DNA of 64,000 bases from Arthrospiribacter ruber (GTDB lineage: Bacteria; Bacteroidota; Bacteroidia; Cytophagales; Cyclobacteriaceae): the NCBI RefSeq assembly GCF_019343195.1, contig NZ_RPHB01000003.1, forward strand, positions 372,001 to 436,000, in the 5' to 3' direction. Position 1 is the stretch's first letter. Each line of letters starts with the position of its first letter. Positions 26,523 to 35,673 of the stretch are shown piece after piece. The notes under the pieces were generated by a model. The model made no database searches. It was not told the DNA's origin and saw nothing but the letters and a program-made list of their open reading frames with translations. The position numbers were made by a program, and so were the translations under genes.

Positions 26523-27233
26523 ATGGCGAAGAAAGATCAAAAAAAGGCACCTGAAGCAGAATATGAACTTCTGGAAAAACCGGAGGTTATTGCGAGCAGA
26601 CTGGAAAGAGGTGAAGCCTTTGTTAAGAAAAATTCAAAAATCTTTGGCGGAATCCTCATTGGTGCCATCCTTATAATTGCTGGAATTTTATACTTCCAGA
26701 TTGATAGACAAAACAAAGACAAAAAAGCCCAGGCAGAAATGTTTCAGGCCGTGTATTATTTTGAGCAGGACAGCACTGACTATGCACTTAATGGAGACGG
26801 TTCCAATCCTGGTTTTCTTAAAATTGTAGATCAATACAGTGGTACCAACTCTGCCAATCTTGCCCATTTTTATATAGGATCTATTTACCTTTCTGAAGGA
26901 GATTTCCAAAAAGCTGTGGATCACCTTAAGAAATTTTCTTCCAATGATTATTTCGTTCAGGCAAGAGCATATTCCCTGATCGGTGATGCTTACCTTGAGT
27001 TGGGCAATACCAAAGACGCCATTTCCAGTTACAAAAAGGCAGTAGATCACAAGGAAAACAAACACTTTGCACCAAGATACCTAAGCAAACTTGCCATCGC
27101 ATATGAAGAGGCAGGAGATATAGATAATGCGATCAAAACTTGGGGAACAATTGAAGACAAGTATTTCGAATCTTTCGAATTTACCAATGCACGAAAGCAT
27201 AAAGCCCGCTTGGAAGGCCTTGCCTCTAAGTAA
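26523..27233 (+). CDS. Membrane-anchored TPR protein (YfgM-like)
   Basis: 236 aa. A charged cytoplasmic N-terminus of about 42 residues, one transmembrane helix (IFGGILIGAILIIAGILYF), then periplasmic TPR units: AHFYIGSIYLSEGDFQKAVDHL, ARAYSLIGDAYLELGNTKDAISSY and APRYLSKLAIAYEEAGDIDNAI. This layout matches YfgM/Tpr_21 proteins, which touch the Sec translocon and periplasmic chaperones. Gene order TPR then ribH is one I associate with this phylum. A strong hairpin separates it from ribH. Confidence 0.8.
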   Translation: MAKKDQKKAPEAEYELLEKPEVIASRLERGEAFVKKNSKIFGGILIGAILIIAGILYFQIDRQNKDKKAQAEMFQAVYYFEQDSTDYALNGDGSNPGFLKIVDQYSGTNSANLAHFYIGSIYLSEGDFQKAVDHLKKFSSNDYFVQARAYSLIGDAYLELGNTKDAISSYKKAVDHKENKHFAPRYLSKLAIAYEEAGDIDNAIKTWGTIEDKYFESFEFTNARKHKARLEGLASK

Positions 27234-27254
27234 TGCTTTGTCATATATAGCATT

Positions 27255-27293
27255 TTACAAAGAGTAAGGCCTTCCGGTCTTACTCTTTTTTTA
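27255..27293 (+). terminator. Terminator after TPR gene
   Basis: Stem AGAGTAAGGCC / GGTCTTACTCT (27261-27286, one mismatch), loop TTCC, then T7. Confidence 0.8.
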
Positions 27294-27321
27294 TAATGTA
27301 CCATCTAAAAACAAACATGAT

Positions 27322-27798
27322 ATGGCCACTTCTTTAAAAAGCCTGAGTCAGTATTCTGACAAAAACATCCTGGATGTATCTGACAAGAAATTCGGGATTG
27401 TCGTTTCAGAGTGGAACGATCAGGTCACCGAATCTTTGTTTTCCGGAGCAGTAGAAACATTGCTAAAGCATGGAGCCAAAAAGGATAACATTTTCAGGAA
27501 AAATGTTCCAGGTTCATTTGAGCTTACTTTAGGCGCCCAATGGCTGGCCGAATTGGATGAAATTGATGCGGTGATTTGTCTGGGCTGTGTGATTCAGGGA
27601 GAAACAAGGCATTTTGACTTTATTTGTGATGCAGTAGCGCACGGGATCACCAATGTTGGATTGAAATTCAACAAACCGGTGATTTTCGGAGTTCTTACTC
27701 CCGACACTTTACAACAGGCGCTGGATCGGTCTGGGGGCAAGCATGGCAACAAAGGAGACGAAGCTGCCATTACAGCCATCAAAATGTTGGGATTTTAA
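27322..27798 (+). CDS. ribH: 6,7-dimethyl-8-ribityllumazine synthase
   Basis: 158 aa. Condenses 5-amino-6-ribitylaminouracil with dihydroxybutanone phosphate in riboflavin synthesis; forms pentamers or 60-mers. Motifs in order: FGIVVSEWNDQVTESLFSGA, NVPGSFELTLGAQWLA, AVICLGCVIQGETRHFDFICDAVAHGI (with the catalytic His) and PVIFGVLTPDTLQQALDR. GTG- or ATG-start alternatives are not needed: ATG at 27322 gives the usual N-terminus. Confidence 0.94.
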   Translation: MATSLKSLSQYSDKNILDVSDKKFGIVVSEWNDQVTESLFSGAVETLLKHGAKKDNIFRKNVPGSFELTLGAQWLAELDEIDAVICLGCVIQGETRHFDFICDAVAHGITNVGLKFNKPVIFGVLTPDTLQQALDRSGGKHGNKGDEAAITAIKMLGF

Positions 27799-27883
27799 GT
27801 TTTATGCTTTTAAAGGAACTGCTTCTCAGACCTTACGTCTAAATACTCTGATCTATTAATAACCTTACCTATTTTAATACCCT

Positions 27884-29206
27884 ATGAAAATCATGAAATT
27901 CGGAGGGACCTCCGTAGGAAAGCCTGAAAGAATGCATCAGGTAAAGGACCTGATTACCCGTGACAACCAGAAGAAAATAGTGGTTTTGTCTGCTCTTTCG
28001 GGTACCACCAATGCCCTTGTCGGTATAGGTGATGCTTTGGCCGAAGCCAATAAGGACCTTGCCAAAAAGAGAATTGATGACCTGCACAAACACTATCTGG
28101 CTTTTTATAAAGATCTTCTCAAAACCGATGCGGCAAGAGCAAAAGCTGAAAAAATCATTAAGGAACATTTTGAGTTTTTGAACATCATACTGAAAATATC
28201 CTTTAATGAGGCCATCAATAGGGATATTTTGGCTCAAGGGGAGCTTTTGTCTACGAAGCTTTTTTATACCCTTTTGCAGGAAATGGATGTACCTGCGGTA
28301 TTTTTGCCGGCACTGGATTTTATGAGTATTGATGAAAACAATGAGCCTGAACTTAAAAAGATTTCTGATAAGGTAAAGGTCATACTTGCCAATTATCCTC
28401 AGGACAGGATTTTCATCACACAAGGATACATCTGTAAAAACCATCGAAACGAGGTAGATAACCTCAAGAGAGGTGGGTCAGACTATTCGGCTTCTCTTAT
28501 TGGTGCTGCCGTAAGTGCTGAAGTAGTCGAAATCTGGACTGATATAGACGGAATGCACAACAATGACCCAAGGGTAGTGGATAAAACAAGGCCTATTGCC
28601 CAGCTTTCTTTTGATGAAGCTGCTGAATTGGCCTATTTTGGCGCTAAGATTCTCCATCCGGCTTCTATCTGGCCGGCTCAGCAATACAACATTCCGGTCA
28701 AATTGCTCAATACCATGGAACCTGATGCTGTGGGTACTACCATCACAGCAAAGGAAATGGGGACAGGGGTAAAGGCACTGGCTGCTAAAGATGGCATTAC
28801 TGCCATTAAAATAAAATCAAGCCGAATGCTTTTGGCTTATGGTTTTCTGAGGAAAGTTTTTGAAGTTTTTGAAAAAAACAGAACGTCCATAGACATGATT
28901 ACCACTTCGGAAGTTGCGGTGTCTCTTACTATCGATGACTTGTCACATCTGAAGGAAATCACAAAAGAGCTGGAAAAGTACGGTACCGTTGAAGTAGATA
29001 AAAATCAGACCATTATTTCCATAGTGGGAAACATGATCGCCGAGTCCAAAGGAACCATTGCCAATATTATGAACTGCCTTGAAGATTATCCTCTTAGAAT
29101 GGTTTCTTATGGAGGCAGCAGGCACAATGTATCCATATTGGTAGATGCCAAGTATAAGAATGATGCCCTCAAAAGCCTCAATGATGGGCTTTTTGATTGG
29201 AATTGA
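27884..29206 (+). CDS. lysC: Aspartate kinase (monofunctional)
   Basis: 440 aa. Phosphorylates aspartate at the head of the lysine, threonine and methionine pathways. The N-terminus KFGGTSVGKPERM (residue 5 on), then FITQGYICKN, KRGGSDYSASLIGAAVSAE and WTDIDGMHNNDPRVV form the amino-acid kinase fold. The last 150 residues carry two ACT-type regulatory domains (KIKSSRMLLAYGFLRKVFEVF; ISIVGNMIAESKGTIANIM), so feedback inhibition by an amino acid is expected. No fused homoserine dehydrogenase. A strong terminator follows the stop. Confidence 0.93.
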   Translation: MKIMKFGGTSVGKPERMHQVKDLITRDNQKKIVVLSALSGTTNALVGIGDALAEANKDLAKKRIDDLHKHYLAFYKDLLKTDAARAKAEKIIKEHFEFLNIILKISFNEAINRDILAQGELLSTKLFYTLLQEMDVPAVFLPALDFMSIDENNEPELKKISDKVKVILANYPQDRIFITQGYICKNHRNEVDNLKRGGSDYSASLIGAAVSAEVVEIWTDIDGMHNNDPRVVDKTRPIAQLSFDEAAELAYFGAKILHPASIWPAQQYNIPVKLLNTMEPDAVGTTITAKEMGTGVKALAAKDGITAIKIKSSRMLLAYGFLRKVFEVFEKNRTSIDMITTSEVAVSLTIDDLSHLKEITKELEKYGTVEVDKNQTIISIVGNMIAESKGTIANIMNCLEDYPLRMVSYGGSRHNVSILVDAKYKNDALKSLNDGLFDWN

Positions 29207-29207
29207 T

Positions 29208-29241
29208 AAAAAAACTCCGGCTTTCTAACCGGAGTTTTTTT
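29208..29241 (+). terminator. Terminator after lysC
   Basis: 10-bp stem AAAACTCCGG / CCGGAGTTTT (29211-29238) with T7; also A-rich on the left so it can serve the opposite strand. Confidence 0.85.
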
Positions 29242-29413
29242 ATAACCTCGCCAGCCATCTTGCCAAGATCACGTCATGTACCAGATAGGAATCTTGATCG
29301 TAGATGACCATTTCCTGTTTTTCCAGTGCCTTTAAAGCAGAGCTTACTGTGCTAATAGCCCCGAGCTGATGTTTTTTGGCAAACTTCCTGCTTGTAGGGC
29401 TTTTTTTACGAAG
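29240..29413 (-). pseudogene. C-terminal remnant of an AAA/archaeal-type ATPase
   Basis: Minus-strand frame of about 57 codons bounded by stops on both sides and without a start. It reads SPTSRKFAKKHQLGAIST, then VSSALKALEKQEMVIYD, then VHDVILARWLARL. This is the winged-helix and closing strand at the end of the Bacteroidota/archaeal ATPase family (PF01637 type), whose intact members are about 370 aa. The ATPase core is missing, so this is a decayed gene. The rest of the 318-bp gap before the next gene (29414-29524) holds only a short inverted repeat TTTGGGTAA / TTACCCAAA at about 29499-29520. Confidence 0.6.
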
Positions 29414-29524
29414 ATTTCATTACGAACTATTCGAGATTTATTTATACTTTTTTGATTTCAAAATCATTTGCTCCAATAATGTAATTGCTTTGGGTAAGTT
29501 TCAGCATTTTACCCAAATTTGGGC

Positions 29525-31261
29525 ATGAAATATATAATTAGCCTCAAGGTATTGTTGATATTCAGTCTGACTGCATTGGCACAGCAGCAGTATGTGACCC
29601 TTTTCGAAGAAAGTGACGGCACAAAGACTCCTGAGTATAAGCAAGTGATTGCTTACTTTCAGTCATTGGCCAGAGATTTTGATGAAGTCAAAATGGTGGA
29701 AATGGGTATGACAGACGCGGGTTTTCCGCTGCATATAGTATTGTATGACAGGGAACAGGTTTTTGATCCTGCAAAATGGCATGAGGCCAAGCGTCCTGTT
29801 TGGTTGATCAATAATGGGATTCATCCGGGCGAACCTGATGGGATAGATGCCTCAATGATGTTCCTGAGAGACCTCTTACAGGGGGAGCAAGATTTGGCCG
29901 ATGAGGTGGCATTGGCCATTATACCGGTGTACAATATCGGAGGACATCTCAATAGGGGCTCACACAGCAGGGTTAATCAAAATGGCCCTGAAGAATATGG
30001 CTTTAGGGGAAATGCAAGAAATTTTGACCTGAACAGGGATTTTATAAAAGCGGACACAAAAAATGCCAGGTCTTTTCAGTTGATTTTCAATTGGCTTCTG
30101 CCCCATATTTTTGTGGACACCCATGTCAGCAATGGCGCGGATTACCAACATGTGATGACTTTGATTTCTACCCAGCACAATAGACTTGGAGGTAAGGCCG
30201 GGGAGTATCTTTTCAACAGTCTGAATCCACTGCTTTATTCCAAAATGGAATCCAAGGGTTTTCCCATGATCCCTTATGTAAATGCATGGGGTGGAAAGCC
30301 TGAAAACGGCTGGTCCCAATTTAAAGATTTGGGAAGGTACAGTAGCGGCTATGCAGCCTTGTTCAGTACTTTGAGCTTTATGCCGGAGACCCACATGCTT
30401 AAAGCATATAAGGAAAGAGTAGCATCTACTTACAGTATTTTTGAGGCTTTTGCAGAGATTCTCAACGAAGAGGGGGATGTGGTAGTCGAAAAAGTTTTGG
30501 CAAATAGGGAAAGTCAAAAAGACAGAGAGGTTTTTGAACTGAACCACGTTCTCAATAAGGAAGAGCATAGCTTGATCACCTTTCTAGGCTATGAGTCAGG
30601 TGAAAAACCCTCCGATATTTCCGGGCTTCCCAGGCTTTATTATGACAGGGAGCAGCCTTTTACCAAAGAGGTAAAGTTTTTTGATAAGTATGAAGCAGGA
30701 CTTGAGCTCACCAAACCAGAAGCTTATATCATTCCTCAAGGTTGGTACACTGTCATAGAAAACCTTCAGAGAAACGGTGTGCAGCTTCAACAGCTGGAAA
30801 ATGACACTACCATTCGGGTGAGCATTTATGAGATCAAGGATTTTCAAACCGCCTCCAGGCCATTTGAAGGGCATTACTTGCACTCCAACACCCAAGTGGA
30901 AAAGTTGGAGGATAGGATACGGTTTAGAAAAGGGGACTATATGGTTGTGATGGATCAGCCTGCCAACCGGTACATCGTAGAAGTCCTGGAGCCTCAGTCA
31001 GAGGACAGCTTTTTCAACTGGAATTTTTTTGATACTATCCTACAGTCCAAAGAAGGTTACTCTGCGTATGTTTTCGAAGACCTTGCCAATGAATTTTTGG
31101 AAGAGCATCCCAGGATGAGGCAGGTGTTGGAGGAAGAAAAAGCAAAAGATGAGTCATTGGCAAATAGTGCAGCGGCCCAGTTGAGATGGGTCTACGAACG
31201 TTCACCTTGGAAAGAAAAGGAACATAATCGATATCCTATTTTCAGGTTGGAAAAAAGGTGA
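29525..31261 (+). CDS. Secreted M14-family zinc carboxypeptidase-like protein
   Basis: 578 aa from ATG 29525 (the in-frame TTG 6 nt earlier is unlikely). Signal peptide MKYIISLKVLLIFSLTALAQ. The zinc site follows the M14 scheme: HPGE at 100-103 (His and Glu ligands) and DTHVSNGADY for the third ligand, with NLNRD-like FDLNRDFIKADT. The C-terminal 250 residues lack clear homology and may be a second sugar- or protein-binding domain. Substrate unknown; M14 members of this group cleave peptides or peptidoglycan stems. A related but much longer M14 gene lies at 53824. Confidence 0.85.
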   Translation: MKYIISLKVLLIFSLTALAQQQYVTLFEESDGTKTPEYKQVIAYFQSLARDFDEVKMVEMGMTDAGFPLHIVLYDREQVFDPAKWHEAKRPVWLINNGIHPGEPDGIDASMMFLRDLLQGEQDLADEVALAIIPVYNIGGHLNRGSHSRVNQNGPEEYGFRGNARNFDLNRDFIKADTKNARSFQLIFNWLLPHIFVDTHVSNGADYQHVMTLISTQHNRLGGKAGEYLFNSLNPLLYSKMESKGFPMIPYVNAWGGKPENGWSQFKDLGRYSSGYAALFSTLSFMPETHMLKAYKERVASTYSIFEAFAEILNEEGDVVVEKVLANRESQKDREVFELNHVLNKEEHSLITFLGYESGEKPSDISGLPRLYYDREQPFTKEVKFFDKYEAGLELTKPEAYIIPQGWYTVIENLQRNGVQLQQLENDTTIRVSIYEIKDFQTASRPFEGHYLHSNTQVEKLEDRIRFRKGDYMVVMDQPANRYIVEVLEPQSEDSFFNWNFFDTILQSKEGYSAYVFEDLANEFLEEHPRMRQVLEEEKAKDESLANSAAAQLRWVYERSPWKEKEHNRYPIFRLEKR

Positions 31262-31292
31262 CACTATTTTCAACGGAATTTGTTAAGCTAAA

Positions 31293-31634
31293 ATGGAACA
31301 GGAAAACAAAGCAAACTTTCTGGAAAGACTACAACGTAAGTGGAACTTGAAAAGTCTCCGCCAGGTAATACTGGTTTTAGTGGTCTTTGCCTGTACTGGT
31401 TTTACCATTCTTTTTATCAAAAAACCTATTTTCGATTTTTTGGGAATAAGTATGGAGCGTGGGGGATTTTGGAAGACAGTATTGTATTTGCTTCTCGTTT
31501 TGCCACTATATCAGATAATCTTATTGATGTGGGGGTTTGTATTTGGGCAGTTTGATTTTTTCTGGGAAAAAGAAAAACAGTTTTTCAGGAGGATTTCAGG
31601 TAAAAGCAGTAAAAAGAAGGGGAAGTATCAGTAG
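31293..31634 (+). CDS. Small inner-membrane protein (DUF6787-like)
   Basis: 113 aa: an amphipathic start (FLERLQRKWNLKSL), two hydrophobic helices (VILVLVVFACTGFTILF; TVLYLLLVLPLYQIILLMWGFVFG) and a basic C-terminal tail. The pattern RLQRKW..., FIKKPIF.FLGI and FGQFDFFW.. resembles DUF6787, often labelled diacylglyceryl transferase without evidence. It follows the M14 gene by 31 bp. Function unknown. Confidence 0.6.
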   Translation: MEQENKANFLERLQRKWNLKSLRQVILVLVVFACTGFTILFIKKPIFDFLGISMERGGFWKTVLYLLLVLPLYQIILLMWGFVFGQFDFFWEKEKQFFRRISGKSSKKKGKYQ

Positions 31635-31742
31635 TTTTTAGTTTCAGGTGTGAATTTTATCCAAAATTCCTGAATAAAATAAGCCCCAAGGAGGCGGATT
31701 GATTAAATTTGCGGATTGTACAGCAGTGAATAAGATTTAATA

Positions 31743-33533
31743 ATGGCAAAAAAGAGAGGGACAGCCTTGGAGGAGCATGAGAAAAGAAAGCTCAACAAAC
31801 AGAATCTGAGCAAATTGGGAGGTATTTTCAGGTTTGTGCTTCCATATAAATTCAATTTTTTTCTGGGGATGCTTTTTCTTGCATTTTCCAGCCTTACTTT
31901 ACTCACCTTCCCTTTTGTAGCAGGTAAATTGATCGATGCGGCTTCAGGTGAAGAATGGCTTGTCACGGGGATCAACAACATAGCCTTTATCCTACTGGGA
32001 ATTCTTTTGGTTCAGTCCATTTTCTCTTTTTTTAGGGTCTGGTTGTTCGCTAAGGTTTCCGAAAGGAGCATGCGCGATATCCGTATTGCCCTGTACAGAC
32101 AGCTGGTCCAGCTGCCGATGACTTTCTTTGACAAAAGGCGAACAGGAGAGCTCATCAGCAGGATTACCGCTGACGTAAGTATGCTTCAGGATACTTTTTC
32201 CACTACTTTGGCAGAGCTTTTCAGACAGATCATAACACTGCTGGCAGGAGTTGTTTTCTTGATGTTTACCACTCCCAAGTTGACTTTGTTTATGTTGGCT
32301 ACTTTTCCTGTTTTGGTCGTCATTGCGATGGTTTTCGGGAAGTTTATCAGGAAGCTCTCTAAAGAAACCCAGGATGAGCTTGCAGCTGCCAATGTAATCG
32401 TAGAGGAAACCTTACAGTCCATTATGACTGTAAAGTCATTTGCTGGTGAAGATTATGAATCCAACAGGTACAGTACTGGTCTCAACAGGGTGGTCAAAGT
32501 GGCCCTCAAGGCTGCTGGTTTCAGGGGAGCGTTTATATCATTTATTATTTTTGCGCTTTTTGGAGGTATCGTGGCAGTGATGTGGTACGGAGCCTCTCTT
32601 GTGGCTTCGGGTGAGATGAGTGTTGGAGACTTGGTGTCTTTCGTGCTATACACCACTTTCATTGGAGGGTCGATTGCAGGCTTGGGAGATATTTATGGGC
32701 AGATACAAAAAGCAATTGGTTCCTCAGAAAGATTACTCGAGATCTTGGATGAGGCGCCTGAGGTTTCTACAGCTGACTTTCAGCAAATACCGGTTGCAGG
32801 GGATATTGAGTTCAATAATGTAGCCTTTTCCTACCCCACCCGTCCTGAAGTGGAAGTATTGAAGTCGATCCAGCTGAAGATCAAGGCCGGTGAAAAGGTG
32901 GCTTTGGCCGGGCATAGTGGAGCAGGAAAGTCTACTATCGTCCAACTTTTACTGAAGTTCTATCCTGTATTGAAAGGGGAAGTGAAAGTAGACGGCAAAC
33001 CTGTAAATGATTGGAATTTAAAACAACTGAGGTCCAATATTGGAATAGTTCCACAGGAAGTCCTCCTTTTTGGAGGAAGCATCCGCGAAAACATTGCCTA
33101 TGCAAAACCCGATGCTACAGAAGAAGAGATAATTGAAGCTGCCAAAAAAGCCAATGCCTGGCAGTTTATCAGTCAGTTTCCTGAAGGTTTAGATACCAAA
33201 GTAGGGGAAAGAGGAATCAAGCTTTCCGGCGGTCAGCGTCAGCGTGTGGCCATTGCTAGAGCCATTTTGAAGGATCCTGCCATTTTGATTTTGGATGAGG
33301 CCACCTCTTCACTGGATGCTGAGTCAGAGGCTTTGGTTCAGGAAGCGCTGGATGAGCTTATGAAAAATAGAACTACCATCATCATAGCGCACAGATTGGC
33401 CACCATCAGAAAAGTGGACAGGATTTATGTCCTAAGCAATGGAGAGATAGTGGAGCAGGGAAGACACGAAGATCTGGCCATTCAGGAAGATGGGTTTTAC
33501 GCGAACTTGGTCAAATTACAGTTTGCGGAGTAA
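31743..33533 (+). CDS. ABC exporter, fused permease and ATPase (MsbA-like)
   Basis: 596 aa half-transporter. Six transmembrane helices (about residues 35-330), including FDKRRTGELISRITADVSMLQDTFS, the exporter coupling region. The nucleotide-binding domain has Walker A GHSGAGKSTIV (about residue 390), Q-loop IVPQEVLLFGGSIRENI, signature LSGGQRQRVAIARAIL (about 492), Walker B ILILDEATSSLDAES and the H-loop IIAHRL. It works as a homodimer that exports lipids, peptides or drugs. The EVLLFGGSIRENIAYA motif is closest to the TAP/MsbA group; the substrate is not given by sequence. Confidence 0.88.
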   Translation: MAKKRGTALEEHEKRKLNKQNLSKLGGIFRFVLPYKFNFFLGMLFLAFSSLTLLTFPFVAGKLIDAASGEEWLVTGINNIAFILLGILLVQSIFSFFRVWLFAKVSERSMRDIRIALYRQLVQLPMTFFDKRRTGELISRITADVSMLQDTFSTTLAELFRQIITLLAGVVFLMFTTPKLTLFMLATFPVLVVIAMVFGKFIRKLSKETQDELAAANVIVEETLQSIMTVKSFAGEDYESNRYSTGLNRVVKVALKAAGFRGAFISFIIFALFGGIVAVMWYGASLVASGEMSVGDLVSFVLYTTFIGGSIAGLGDIYGQIQKAIGSSERLLEILDEAPEVSTADFQQIPVAGDIEFNNVAFSYPTRPEVEVLKSIQLKIKAGEKVALAGHSGAGKSTIVQLLLKFYPVLKGEVKVDGKPVNDWNLKQLRSNIGIVPQEVLLFGGSIRENIAYAKPDATEEEIIEAAKKANAWQFISQFPEGLDTKVGERGIKLSGGQRQRVAIARAILKDPAILILDEATSSLDAESEALVQEALDELMKNRTTIIIAHRLATIRKVDRIYVLSNGEIVEQGRHEDLAIQEDGFYANLVKLQFAE

Positions 33534-33652
33534 ATGTCGGGATTTAGCCTGTTCATCGTCTTAATTACTCATCTTATCTATCATGTTGATCGGAAGTAAA
33601 TCAAATTTGCGTAGATCTTGTTTATAGAATTAATTCACCCACAAGTAATACA

Positions 33653-34429
33653 ATGAATAGAATAAAACACCTTATGGAGGCCATAAGGCCTTACAGGGAG
33701 CAGCTGTTGGATCACCCGATTTACAAAGACATGACTTCGCTGGAGGATTTTCAGGTTTTTATGGAGCAGCACGTCTATGCCGTCTGGGATTTCATGAGTT
33801 TGCTTAAAGCCCTGCAGCTGAAATTGACAGGTATGTCCATGCCTTGGCGGCCTGCCGGAGATCCGAATGTAGCCAGACTTATCAATGATATCGTACTGGC
33901 CGAGGAAAGTGATGAAGATGGGAAAGGGGGATATTGCTCGCACTTTGAGCTTTACCTTAGGGCGATGAAAGAGGCAGGTGCAAGCACTTATGGAATTGAT
34001 ACAATATTGGAGCTTTTGTCCCAAGATTTGAGTCTTGAAGAAGCGATGGACAAAGTCAATATGCCTGCCGCTACTAAAGCTTTTCTGAAAGTAAATTTCT
34101 CATTAATTGAAAATGGAAAACCTCACCAGATCGCTGCTTCCTTTACCCTGGGAAGGGAAGACCTGATTCCTGATCTTTTCAGAAAACTGGTCAATGACCT
34201 CATTGCTTCGCAGCCTGAAGAGTTGAAGACCCTTGAATACTACTTTGAAAGACACATTCATTTGGATGAAGACCATCATGGCCCTTTGGCCATGCGTATG
34301 TTGGAATACCTCTGTGGTGAAGATCTGCAGAAATGGGAAGAGACACAAGCAGCTGCGATTGAAGCTTTGGAAGCAAGAAAGCAGCTTTGGGATGGGATTC
34401 ATAAAGAAATACTGGTTGAAGTATCTTGA
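33653..34429 (+). CDS. DUF3050 family protein (heme-oxygenase-like fold)
   Basis: 258 aa. Matches DUF3050 along its length: LDHPIYKDMTSLEDFQVFMEQHVYAVWDFMSLLKALQ, MPWRPAGDPNVARLINDIVLAEESDED and RHIHLDEDHHGPLAMRML. The fold is helical and heme-oxygenase-like; His/Glu residues in EQHVYAVWDF and HLDEDHHGPL could bind metal. Known relatives include di-iron oxygenase-like proteins, but no activity is known for this family. It stands alone between the ABC exporter and a convergent dehydratase. Confidence 0.8.
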   Translation: MNRIKHLMEAIRPYREQLLDHPIYKDMTSLEDFQVFMEQHVYAVWDFMSLLKALQLKLTGMSMPWRPAGDPNVARLINDIVLAEESDEDGKGGYCSHFELYLRAMKEAGASTYGIDTILELLSQDLSLEEAMDKVNMPAATKAFLKVNFSLIENGKPHQIAASFTLGREDLIPDLFRKLVNDLIASQPEELKTLEYYFERHIHLDEDHHGPLAMRMLEYLCGEDLQKWEETQAAAIEALEARKQLWDGIHKEILVEVS

Positions 34430-34436
34430 ACAAAAA

Positions 34437-34460
34437 GAGGCTGTCTCATAAGACAATGCT
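34437..34460 (+). repeat. IS-end-like fragment
   Basis: GAGGCTGTCTCATAAGACA (34437-34455), reminiscent of terminal inverted repeats of several Bacteroidota insertion sequences, sits directly after the DUF3050 stop. No partner repeat or transposase is visible. Confidence 0.3.
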
Positions 34461-34498
34461 TTAAAAAACCACCAAAATTTTATTTGTAATCAGTGAAA

Positions 34499-34555
34499 CT
34501 TTGTGTCTTAGAGCCTTAGTGGCATTTTTAGCCACAAAGCCAATAAGTCACAAAG
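34499..34555. repeat. Imperfect 25-nt inverted repeat
   Basis: Arms CTTTGTGTCTTAGAGCCTTAGTGGC and GCCACAAAGCCAATAAGTCACAAAG enclose a 7-nt loop. About two-thirds of positions pair. Similar CTTTGTGGCCTT-type sequence recurs at about 63520-63540, suggesting a dispersed repeat family. Confidence 0.4.
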
Positions 34556-34626
34556 GAATTGACTCTTAAACAGAATTTTGTTTGGTTTATAAATCGGAAG
34601 ATCAATTTATGATACAGCCTCCTTTT

Positions 34627-35577
34627 CTATTTAAAGGGTAGTTTTGCCAGATCTACGTTTCCGCCTGATAGAATGATACCCACCTTTTGGTCTTCGAAAT
34701 GCTTTTTGTTTTTCAACAAAGCTGCTAAAGGCACAGCACAGCTGGGTTCAATGACGATCTTCATCCTTTCATAAATCAGACGCATGGCAGAGATGATTTC
34801 TTCATCTGATACGGTAACGATATCGTCTACATGCTTCAGGATAATTTCAAAATTCAGCTTCCCTAAAGAAGTCAATAAGCCATCCGCGATGGTTTTTGGG
34901 CCTTGCATAGGAATAAGCTTCTTGGCCTGAAATGACCTGAATGCATCATCTGCACCTTCTGGTTCACCAGCTATGATTTTAGTATCCGGCGAAAGGTAAT
35001 GGGAAGTAAGCGCTGTTCCTCCCAGCAATCCCCCACCACCTACAGGAGCCATCAGGGCATCAAATGCGATACCCTCTTCCCACATTTCCAAAGCACAGGT
35101 AGCTTGCCCCTCTATCACATCATAATTGTCATAAGGATGTATAAAAGTGGCTCCGGTTTCCTTTACTACTTCATCCAGGGTAGTTTCCCTTGCCTGAAGG
35201 GTAGGTTCACATTCTATGATTTTTCCCCCGTATCCTTTTACAGCTTTTTTCTTGATTTCAGGGGCATTGGAAGGCATCACGATATAGGCTGGTATTCCGG
35301 CAACTGATGCCGCTCTGGCCAGTGCCGCGGCATGGTTGCCACTGGAATGGGTAGCTACACCGTTTTTCTTTGCCTCCTCTCCCAATTTGCTTACTGCATT
35401 GGCAGCCCCTCGGGCTTTAAAGGCCCCTACTTTCTGGAAGTTTTCACACTTAAAATACAGTTCTGCATCTGCGATTTCATTGATTGCTTGAGAGGTAAGT
35501 AGTGGGGTGCGGTGAATAAATGGCTGAATGCGGATGTGAGCCTGCTTTATTTCTATAAGGCTTGGATAATTAGTCAT
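34627..35577 (-). CDS. PLP-dependent threonine/serine dehydratase
   Basis: 316 aa, fold-type II PLP enzyme. The Schiff-base lysine is in KVGAFKARGAANAV (about residue 53); the phosphate loop SGGNVDL and the SSGNHAAALARAA substrate loop are present, as is GGGGLLGG. The length and single domain match biodegradative threonine dehydratase or serine racemase rather than IlvA, which has an ACT regulatory domain. It would convert threonine to 2-oxobutyrate or serine to pyruvate. Standalone, divergent from the M23 gene with overlapping 5' regions, so transcripts must share or abut a promoter. Confidence 0.85.
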   Translation of the reverse strand: MTNYPSLIEIKQAHIRIQPFIHRTPLLTSQAINEIADAELYFKCENFQKVGAFKARGAANAVSKLGEEAKKNGVATHSSGNHAAALARAASVAGIPAYIVMPSNAPEIKKKAVKGYGGKIIECEPTLQARETTLDEVVKETGATFIHPYDNYDVIEGQATCALEMWEEGIAFDALMAPVGGGGLLGGTALTSHYLSPDTKIIAGEPEGADDAFRSFQAKKLIPMQGPKTIADGLLTSLGKLNFEIILKHVDDIVTVSDEEIISAMRLIYERMKIVIEPSCAVPLAALLKNKKHFEDQKVGIILSGGNVDLAKLPFK

Positions 35578-35673
35578 TGGATAAGGTTTAGCAGCACTAA
35601 GATAGGAAAATCAGGAGATGTTGAGGACATCAAATGGTTTTCCGGTTCAGCTTCTTTACTTATCTTGCGCACC

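Noticed and set aside
27869-28444. 191-aa minus-strand frame opposite lysC
   Set aside because: lysC motifs are complete on the plus strand; this frame has none.
29960-30568. 202-aa minus-strand frame inside the M14 gene
   Set aside because: Antisense to the catalytic half of a well-supported zinc peptidase.
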